Assembly: GCA_005772825.1 (NCBI GenBank)
Contig: SXIP01000062.1
Location: 1-60,877 of the forward strand
Source: Methylococcaceae bacterium
GTDB lineage: Bacteria > Pseudomonadota > Gammaproteobacteria > Methylococcales > Methylomonadaceae
DNA: 60,877 nucleotides
Direction of reading: 5' to 3'
The notes beneath the pieces are model-generated. The model saw nothing but the letters and a program-made list of their open reading frames with translations, had not been told where the DNA came from and ran no database searches. Within the stretch, counting starts at the first letter, position 1; every line of letters starts with the position of its first letter. The position numbers were made by a program, and so were the translations under genes. This document shows positions 54,695-60,877 of the stretch, piece after piece.

Positions 54695-57058
54695 ATGGCT
54701 GAAAAAACAAAAACGCGCGGTGTTCGATATGGCATGAAAAAATATGGCATGAAAAAAACGCCGGAAAAACCGCCTTCGCACTGGTTTAGAAATCTGTTTC
54801 TAATGCTTGTGGTGGGTTTTTCCTTTGTTTTGTTCAGTTATCTCGGCTATCTGGATTATAACGTGCGCAATCAATTCGAGGGCAAGCGTTGGGCCATTCC
54901 TGCCAGGGTTTATGCCAATCCTCTCGAACTCTATGCCGGTTACAGCCTGACGGCGGCAAAATTCGAACAATTGCTGGAGATGCTGCATTACCGCCAAGAT
55001 CCCCGTTTAAGCACTGACGGCACCTATTTTAAAAACGGCTCGCAAATCAGTGTAAAAACCCGCGAGTTCACCTTCTGGGATCAACAACAACCCAGTACGC
55101 TTATGCAACTGAACTTTACCGATACCGGCATCAGTGCAATTACCGATTTGAAACAGGCGCAGGATATAGCGATTATCCGCATGGACCCGGTGCAAATCGG
55201 CAGTTTTTATCCCACCATCAAGGAAGACCGGGTATTGATTAAACTGGAGGAAGCGCCGGATGCGTTGATCAAGGGGCTGCTTGCTTCCGAAGACCGGAAT
55301 TTTTACCAGCATTTCGGCATTTCCTTGCGCGGTGTTGCCAGGGCGATGCTCGCCAATGTCAAGGCCGGCGGCATGATACAGGGCGGCAGCACCATTACCC
55401 AGCAGTTGGTCAAAAACTTTTATTTAACATCCGAACGCAGATGGTCGCGTAAAGTTAAAGAAGCCTTGATGGCGCTGATTCTGGAATTCCGTTACAGTAA
55501 AAATGAAATCCTGGAAGCCTATCTCAATGAAATTTACCTGGGTCAGGACGGCGGCAGTTCCGTTCATGGCTTTGGCTTGGCGAGCGAGTTTTATTTTGGC
55601 ACAGCGTTAAAGGATTTGCCGCTGGAGCAGGTTGCTTCTCTGGTGGCATTGGTGCGTGGACCCTCCGAATACGACCCGAGGCGCTATCCCGAGCATGCGT
55701 TGCAACGGCGCAACCTGATTCTCGATGAAATGGCGATTGAAGGCTATATCTCAACAGACCAGGCAACCAACGCAAAAGCAAAGCCATTAAACGTCATTGC
55801 CCGTACACACCGCTCATCCAATCGTTATCCGGGATTTCTCGATCTGGTCAAACGGCAATTAAAAGAAGAGTACCGAGAAGATGACTTTACCTCTGAAGGG
55901 TTGAAGATATTTACCACGCTGGATACCCAGATTCAGGATACTTTGGAAAAAACCGTTACTACGCAATTAAGCAAGCTGGAAAAGCTGCCTCATGCCAATA
56001 ATCTGGAGTCGGCGGTCATAGTGACACGCAGGGATAGCGGCGAAGTTGCCGCACTGGTCAGTGGCCGGGAAAACTCCGCAGCCGGCTTTAATCGCGCCTT
56101 GGACGCGTTACGCCCGATAGGTTCGCTGATCAAGCCGGTTGTCTATTTGACGGCGCTGGAATACCCGGACAAATACACGATAACGACCAAAGTCAGTGAT
56201 TCCTATATTGTGGTTAAAAACCCGAGCGGGAACTGGATACCTAAAAATTATGACCATAAAGAACATGGCAATGTCCCTTTACATAAGGCATTGGCCAAGT
56301 CTTACAATCTGGCCACAGTCCGTATAGGCATGGATATTGGCGTAGCCAGAACGGCGAAAACCCTGAAAAACATGGGCGTCACCCGAGAGGTTGATTTATT
56401 CCCGTCATTATTGCTGGGCGCATCATCACTGACGCCTATTGAAGTGACACAGATGTATCAAACTTTGGCAGGGGACGGTTTTTTAACGCCGATAAAAGCC
56501 ATCAGGGCGGTGGTGGCTGCCGACGGCAAACGTTTGCAAAGTTATCCGTTTACCGTCAGGCAGGCGGTTGATCCTTCCGCAACCTATATTGTCAATACCA
56601 TGTTGCAGGAAGTGATGCACGAAGGCACAGGACATGCTGCGTATGATTCCTTCCCGAAAGACTACGGCCTGGTCGGTAAAACAGGCACCACCAATGATGC
56701 TAAAGACAGTTGGTTCGCCGGCTATACCGGCGATTATTTATCGGTAGTCTGGGTAGGTCGCGATGATAACAAACCCATCGGTTTAACAGGAGCGACCGGT
56801 GCTTTACCAATCTGGGTTTCGTTGATGCAGCAAATTTCAACTCAGCCGGTTAATTTAATCCCGCCGGATAATATCAAGATGGTCAGGGTTGATCCGAATA
56901 ATGGTTTACTGGCGACTAAAGCCTGCGGCAGTGCCAAACAATACCCTTACATTGCCGGTTCTGTACCGACCGGTTATTCATCCTGCGGAAAAGCGCCGGT
57001 AGAGAAAACAGTGATAGAGCAGGATAAACCCTGGTTTAGCGATTTTTTTCCTGAATAA
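54695..57058 (+). CDS. mrcB: Penicillin-binding protein 1B
   Basis: PBP1B is the bifunctional peptidoglycan synthase of the inner membrane. The 787-residue protein has a basic cytoplasmic tail, a membrane anchor at about residues 31-50, a UB2H-like domain, a GT51 transglycosylase domain (ASEDRNFYQHFGI, GGSTITQQLVKNFYL, RKVKEALMALILE) and a transpeptidase domain with SLIK (after RPIG), SYN and KTGT motifs. Length is close to E. coli PBP1B. A TTG at 54683 is in frame, but ATG 54695 lies behind GGGAG. lolA follows 18 bases later. Confidence 0.95.
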   Translation: MAEKTKTRGVRYGMKKYGMKKTPEKPPSHWFRNLFLMLVVGFSFVLFSYLGYLDYNVRNQFEGKRWAIPARVYANPLELYAGYSLTAAKFEQLLEMLHYRQDPRLSTDGTYFKNGSQISVKTREFTFWDQQQPSTLMQLNFTDTGISAITDLKQAQDIAIIRMDPVQIGSFYPTIKEDRVLIKLEEAPDALIKGLLASEDRNFYQHFGISLRGVARAMLANVKAGGMIQGGSTITQQLVKNFYLTSERRWSRKVKEALMALILEFRYSKNEILEAYLNEIYLGQDGGSSVHGFGLASEFYFGTALKDLPLEQVASLVALVRGPSEYDPRRYPEHALQRRNLILDEMAIEGYISTDQATNAKAKPLNVIARTHRSSNRYPGFLDLVKRQLKEEYREDDFTSEGLKIFTTLDTQIQDTLEKTVTTQLSKLEKLPHANNLESAVIVTRRDSGEVAALVSGRENSAAGFNRALDALRPIGSLIKPVVYLTALEYPDKYTITTKVSDSYIVVKNPSGNWIPKNYDHKEHGNVPLHKALAKSYNLATVRIGMDIGVARTAKTLKNMGVTREVDLFPSLLLGASSLTPIEVTQMYQTLAGDGFLTPIKAIRAVVAADGKRLQSYPFTVRQAVDPSATYIVNTMLQEVMHEGTGHAAYDSFPKDYGLVGKTGTTNDAKDSWFAGYTGDYLSVVWVGRDDNKPIGLTGATGALPIWVSLMQQISTQPVNLIPPDNIKMVRVDPNNGLLATKACGSAKQYPYIAGSVPTGYSSCGKAPVEKTVIEQDKPWFSDFFPE

Positions 57059-57076
57059 TTTTCAGAACACTCTTAT

Positions 57077-57727
57077 ATGATTCACATGAATATGATTAAC
57101 ATGAATTTTTTGCGCGGAAGCCTGATCGCCTTATTACTTTTTAACAGTAGCGCAGGCTTTTCAGCAGGAGACAAACCGGTTCAGCAATTGAAGGCTTTTT
57201 TACAATCATCAAAGTCACTGACGGCTGATTTTAAACAGGTGTTGATTAATGAAGCCGGCAACCCCATGCAGTCCAGCACGGGGGTTTTTTATCTGCAAAG
57301 GCCGGGGAAATTCCGTTGGGATTATTTAAAGCCCTTTCAGCAACAGATAATCTCCAATGCCGGAAAAGTCTGGTTTTATGATACCGATCTGGAACAGGTC
57401 ACGATAAAAAAACTGGATGAATCGGTAGGATCAACACCGGCTTTGTTATTGAGCGGCGATGTATCGCTGGAGGAAAATTACAACATGGAAGATCAGGGTG
57501 TTGACGGTGATTTGCAATGGATAAAACTGGTCCCTAAAAACCAGGAAAGCAGTTTTAAATACGTGCTGATCGGCCTTGATAAAGGTTCACTGGGCGGCAT
57601 GGAACTGAGTGACAATTTCGGCCAGCTGACGCGCATTTATTTTTCCAATGTCAAACTGAATCCATTCATAAAACCCGGTCTGTTTGAATTTGAAACGCCC
57701 AAGGGCGCTGATGTTTTTTCTGAATAA
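57077..57727 (+). CDS. lolA: Outer-membrane lipoprotein carrier LolA
   Basis: LolA ferries lipoproteins across the periplasm from LolCDE to LolB. The 216-residue product has a signal peptide (LIALLLFNSSAGFSAG) and the LolA fold: KSLTADFKQVLINEAGNPMQ, FYLQRPGKFRWDYLKPFQQQ, VWFYDTDLEQVTIK and MELSDNFGQLTRIYF. Four in-frame ATGs (57077, 57086, 57092, 57101) arise from a tandem 15-bp duplication; none has a clear Shine-Dalgarno, so the start is uncertain within 24 bases. It lies before rarA, a common order. Confidence 0.93.
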   Translation: MIHMNMINMNFLRGSLIALLLFNSSAGFSAGDKPVQQLKAFLQSSKSLTADFKQVLINEAGNPMQSSTGVFYLQRPGKFRWDYLKPFQQQIISNAGKVWFYDTDLEQVTIKKLDESVGSTPALLLSGDVSLEENYNMEDQGVDGDLQWIKLVPKNQESSFKYVLIGLDKGSLGGMELSDNFGQLTRIYFSNVKLNPFIKPGLFEFETPKGADVFSE

Positions 57728-57757
57728 TTCATTCTAAGTAATTGGCGTCTTCCTGAT

Positions 57758-59071
57758 ATGTTCGAAGACTTGGGAAAACCTCTGGCCGACAGGATGCGGC
57801 CAAGAGTCATTGATGACTATGTCGGCCAACAGCATATCCTGAAACCCGGCAAACCCCTCTACGAAGCGATCGTATCTGGCCGCTTGCACTCTATGATATT
57901 TTGGGGGCCGCCCGGTACCGGTAAAACCACACTGGCGCGGCTCATTGCGCAACATTCCGATGCTGAATTCATGCCTATTTCCGCAGTGTTATCGGGTGTC
58001 AAGGAAATCCGCGCCGCTGTTACGGAGGCAAAAAAAATCCAGCTGGAACGACACAAGAGAACGGTCTTGTTTGTCGATGAAGTGCATCGCTTTAACAAAT
58101 CGAAACAGGACGCTTTCCTGCCGCATGTCGAAGACGGTACGGTATATTTTGTCGGCGCCACCACTGAAAATCCCTCTTTTGCACTGAATAACGCATTGCT
58201 GTCTCGCGCCCGTGTCTATGTACTTAACTCATTAACTACCGAAGATTTACTGTCCGTACTGGAAAAAGCCTTAAACGATCAAGAGCGAGGTCTCGGCAGC
58301 TTCACTATTGAAATGACTGATGCTGTTAAATTGCAATTTGCCCGCGCCGCCGACGGCGATGCCAGAAGATTGCTGAATTTGCTGGATATTGCCGCCGAAC
58401 TTGCCGCGTCCAAGCATAGCCGTTCAATTGATGAAGTAATAGCGCTGGAAGTGCTGTCCGGTGGCGTCAGGCGCTTTGATAACCAGGGTGAGGAATTTTA
58501 TAACCAGATTTCGGCGTTGCACAAAGCGGTTCGCGGCAGCTCTCCCGATGGTGCTTTATATTGGCTATGCCGCATGATGGATGCAGGCTGCGATTTATCC
58601 TATTTAGCCAGACGAATCGTCAGAATGGCGTCGGAAGATATAGGCAATGCCGACCCCAGGGCCTTGCAGATTGCCATCAATGCCTGGGAAGCCCAAGAAC
58701 GGCTGGGTAGCCCCGAAGGCGAATTGACCTTGGCGCAAGCCGTTGTGTACCTGGCCTGCGCGCCTAAAAGCAATGCCGTTTACATGGCTTACAATGCCGC
58801 GATGCGCGATGCCAAGCAAAGCGGCAGTTTGGGTGTGCCTGTGCATTTACGGAATGCGCCGACCAAGTTAATGAAATCACTGGATTACGGCAAGGAATAC
58901 CGCTACGCCCATAATGAACCTGAAGCTTATGCGGCCGGTGAAAACTATTTTCCTGATGAGTTGACGGGAACACGTTATTACCAGCCGGTAGAGCGGGGTT
59001 TGGAAATAAAAATCGGCGAAAAGCTCCGGCATCTCCAGGAATTGGATAAGCGTTTTCAGGGCAAGGGTTAA
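57758..59071 (+). CDS. rarA: Replication-associated recombination protein A (RarA/MgsA)
   Basis: RarA is a clamp-loader-like AAA+ ATPase that acts at stalled replication forks. The 437-residue protein has Walker A GPPGTGKTTLAR, Walker B TVLFVDEVHRFNKSKQDA, sensor 1 VGATTENPSF, the arginine finger region LLSRARVYVL and the C-terminal tetramerisation domain (SPDGALYWLCRMMDAG, RRIVRMASEDIGNADPRAL). Length is typical. It follows lolA as in E. coli. Confidence 0.96.
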   Translation: MFEDLGKPLADRMRPRVIDDYVGQQHILKPGKPLYEAIVSGRLHSMIFWGPPGTGKTTLARLIAQHSDAEFMPISAVLSGVKEIRAAVTEAKKIQLERHKRTVLFVDEVHRFNKSKQDAFLPHVEDGTVYFVGATTENPSFALNNALLSRARVYVLNSLTTEDLLSVLEKALNDQERGLGSFTIEMTDAVKLQFARAADGDARRLLNLLDIAAELAASKHSRSIDEVIALEVLSGGVRRFDNQGEEFYNQISALHKAVRGSSPDGALYWLCRMMDAGCDLSYLARRIVRMASEDIGNADPRALQIAINAWEAQERLGSPEGELTLAQAVVYLACAPKSNAVYMAYNAAMRDAKQSGSLGVPVHLRNAPTKLMKSLDYGKEYRYAHNEPEAYAAGENYFPDELTGTRYYQPVERGLEIKIGEKLRHLQELDKRFQGKG

Positions 59072-59113
59072 GATGGATTTAAACCCGGAAGCGGCAATTC
59101 CTTTATGTAACAG

Positions 59114-59422
59114 CTACCTATAATTTTTAGAGCTGAATCTTATCCAGTAAAGTGAATAAACAACGATAATCAGCAAATAAACGATCATCGCGGTGAGAAA
59201 TTCACTTGAGCTGTCTACCAAAGGCTCAATCATCGTAGGACTATTAAAGGTATTTACGGTAAAAATGGCATTCTCTGAAGTTCCCTGATCAAACGCTAAT
59301 GTCATAACAGAGGGTGGTTGATGGTAATTATCGAGTTTCGATTTGTCTTGAATTTCAAGAGCAAAGGCGTTAAGCGGTAATAGTAATATGGCGATATAAA
59401 TTAAAATTTTTTTAATGTTCAT
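59114..59422 (-). CDS. Small secreted/membrane hypothetical protein
   Basis: I do not recognise this 102-residue product. It has a signal peptide or N-terminal anchor (KKILIYIAILLLPLNAFA) and a second hydrophobic helix at about residues 76-95 (FLTAMIVYLLIIVVYSLYWI), with a periplasmic loop of about 50 residues. CGGAGA is a good Shine-Dalgarno on the - strand, and a possible promoter (TTGTTT, 17 bases, CATAAT) lies at about 59500. It is the only - strand gene between rarA and thpR. Confidence 0.7.
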   Translation of the reverse strand: MNIKKILIYIAILLLPLNAFALEIQDKSKLDNYHQPPSVMTLAFDQGTSENAIFTVNTFNSPTMIEPLVDSSSEFLTAMIVYLLIIVVYSLYWIRFSSKNYR

Positions 59423-59617
59423 TACAGTCTCCGGCAGCTATAGGGGAAAAACCGACAACAAATATATCGAGTCGATACTATTATGCTAATTTTTAATTAT
59501 GAAAACAATAGTTTTTTAGCTGCAAGCATTAAGAATACCCATGCCTGTGCGACAAATTCGAGTTTTACAGGTATCTTTGTCCATTCATATTGATGCCGAT
59601 CTCTTAAGGTTTATATC

Positions 59618-60166
59618 ATGGCTCCTTCTGCACGATTGTTTTTCGCCCTATGGCCTGATGAAGAAACCAGACAGGCGTTGGTGCGCTTGAGCGAATTGTT
59701 GCAAATAAGCCAATCCGGCCGGGCTAAGGAGTTCAAATGGACGCAGCCGCACAATCTTCATGTCACCCTAGTGTTTTTAGGTCAGGTTGAAGCTGCAACC
59801 GGGTTATTACTTAAGCAGGCTGTTGCCGGTATTGGCGCGACTCCTTTTGAATTGACGTTTGACCGGCTGAGTTACTGGAGTCAGCCCAAGGTGTTATGCC
59901 TGACTGCTCAGCAACCGGCTCAGGCAATCATGGAATTGGTAGCCGGGCTCAATGCCGCAGTCATCGGTTGCGGCCTCCAGCCTGATGCAAGACCTTATAG
60001 TCCCCACATTACCTTGGCCAGGCATGCCCGTTATTTGCCCGAAATAGCCATTGAGCCGCTTGTCTGGAGGGCCGAATCGTTTTGTCTTGTGGAGTCCTGC
60101 AGCGAAGCGGATGGTGTTTGTTACAGGGTGTTGCAGCAATGGCCGTTTATCAAGACTCCGGTTTAA
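59618..60166 (+). CDS. thpR: RNA 2',3'-cyclic phosphodiesterase (ThpR)
   Basis: The 182-residue protein has the 2H phosphoesterase fold with both catalytic histidine motifs, HVTL (in [13 protein letters not shown]) and HITL (in [13 protein letters not shown]). The E. coli homologue opens RNA 2',3'-cyclic phosphates and can join tRNA halves by a 2'-5' bond. AAGG precedes the ATG. Its last 17 bases overlap the 3' end of the convergent xseA. Confidence 0.94.
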   Translation: MAPSARLFFALWPDEETRQALVRLSELLQISQSGRAKEFKWTQPHNLHVTLVFLGQVEAATGLLLKQAVAGIGATPFELTFDRLSYWSQPKVLCLTAQQPAQAIMELVAGLNAAVIGCGLQPDARPYSPHITLARHARYLPEIAIEPLVWRAESFCLVESCSEADGVCYRVLQQWPFIKTPV

Positions 60167-60877
60167 GCGCTTTAACCTGACTGACGAAATAGCCTTGACC
60201 AAGGCGGGTTTCAACCAGATCACCGACAGCCAATTGTTCGGCAGAGCGGATGATGGCGCCCGAGGGTTGCTGTATAACCATCGCATAACCGCGGTTTAGC
60301 GTCGCCAACGGGCTGACTGCATGCAATGTCTGGCTGAAATTTAACAGGCGCAGGTTCTGTTGTTCCAGTTTGCGCCTGATCGCGGTAATCAGGCGCTTGC
60401 TCAAATACTGTTGCCGCTGTTGGTGATTGTTGATGATGACGGCGGGATTATGTTGCCAGAGTTTCGCCGTTTTTGTTTCAATCAGACTGTTGGCATGGCG
60501 AAGTTTGGCTTGTATGGCTTGGTTAAGCCGTAACTCGAGTTCATCAAGGCGCTGCGCATTTCTTGCCAGTTTTTGCCCCGGATGCTGCTGTTGCAGACGC
60601 CGGGTTAGCCAATCCAATGTTTGCTGTTTTTCAGCGAGTTTTCGCTGCAACTGTTGTTGCAGGCGTGATTCCAGGTAAATAAACCGGGATAGCCATTCCT
60701 GTTGGTCGGGCGTTGCTAGTTCAGCCGCTGCGGTTGGCGTTGCGGCCCGAAGGTCAGCGACAAAATCGCATATTGTAAAATCCGTTTCATGCCCGACTGC
60801 CGAGATAACTGGTATTTTGCTTGCTGCCACTGCTCTGGCAACGGTTTCTTCGTTAAATGCCCAGAGTTCTTCAATTG
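60150..60877 (-). CDS. xseA: Exodeoxyribonuclease VII large subunit (5' truncated by window edge)
   Basis: XseA is the catalytic large subunit of exonuclease VII, which degrades single-stranded DNA. Reading from the window edge, the frame shows [20 protein letters not shown] and [20 protein letters not shown], the family's signature, then [19 protein letters not shown], a long coiled-coil region rich in Gln and Leu, and a C-terminal segment ending [13 protein letters not shown] and [11 protein letters not shown]. The N-terminal OB-fold part lies outside the window. The 3' end overlaps thpR by 17 bases. Confidence 0.95.
   Translation of the reverse strand, partial: IEELWAFNEETVARAVAASKIPVISAVGHETDFTICDFVADLRAATPTAAAELATPDQQEWLSRFIYLESRLQQQLQRKLAEKQQTLDWLTRRLQQQHPGQKLARNAQRLDELELRLNQAIQAKLRHANSLIETKTAKLWQHNPAVIINNHQQRQQYLSKRLITAIRRKLEQQNLRLLNFSQTLHAVSPLATLNRGYAMVIQQPSGAIIRSAEQLAVGDLVETRLGQGYFVSQVKALKPES

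Overview
This 60.9 kb window is a chromosomal segment of a gammaproteobacterium. The protein families and several gene orders (tgt-yajC-secD-secF, ndk-rlmN-pilW-hisS-yfgM-bamB-der, gshB-tonB-yqgE-ruvX-pyrR-pyrB-pyrX, a Pil-Chp chemosensory cluster) are typical of Gammaproteobacteria. An aquatic type I methanotroph-like lineage (Methylococcales) is my best guess from protein flavour, but no methane-oxidation gene is present, so this is inference. Most of the window is densely packed housekeeping sequence; the genes are overlapping or a few bases apart and mostly on the + strand.

Layout. 1-4050: 3' end of tgt, then the SecDF-YajC translocase accessory genes. 4069-11000: ndk, rlmN, pilW, hisS, yfgM, bamB, der (nucleotide, RNA, pilus, outer-membrane and ribosome assembly functions), then tpx. 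12158-15511: a complete oadGAB sodium-pumping oxaloacetate decarboxylase. 16369-25046: a twitching/type IV pilus chemosensory operon (two response regulators, a CheW-like adaptor, a very large ChpA-type hybrid kinase with three tandem N-terminal repeats, and a PilJ-type receptor) behind an AT-rich upstream region with a sigma-54-like promoter. 25372-29060: an alginate-export-type porin, an MHYT membrane sensor and a convergent pair of uncharacterised coiled-coil genes. 29236-33190: yciO, an M50 membrane protease, scpA-scpB condensin partners, rluB. 33412-35358: a heptad-repeat lipoprotein, tRNA-Phe, a DUF4126 membrane protein, rpmG and rpmB. 35485-41243: glutathione synthetase, TonB, YqgE, RuvX and the pyrimidine genes pyrR, pyrB and a catalytically dead dihydroorotase homologue.

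41244-46000 is the accessory part: a secreted vanadium haloperoxidase/PAP2-type enzyme and a secreted sulfatase, bracketed by gene-poor stretches that carry two diverged copies of a 23-bp sequence. 46000-60877: a Wzx-like flippase, an AI-2E family permease, an OmpA-like lipoprotein with a GYPQQQ repeat tail, a GCS2-type ligase overlapping an M14 zinc deacylase, a Uma2 nuclease, a quinone oxidoreductase, mrcB, lolA, rarA, thpR and the 3' part of xseA.

The observations I would look at first are the tandem-repeat N-terminus of the ChpA homologue, a 30-codon relic of a second pilJ start just upstream of pilJ, the overlapping GCS2-ligase/M14-deacylase pair, the haloperoxidase-sulfatase cassette with its flanking direct repeats, and the uncharacterised membrane/coiled-coil gene pair beside the MHYT sensor. 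I saw no CRISPR array, prophage, intact insertion sequence or rRNA operon.
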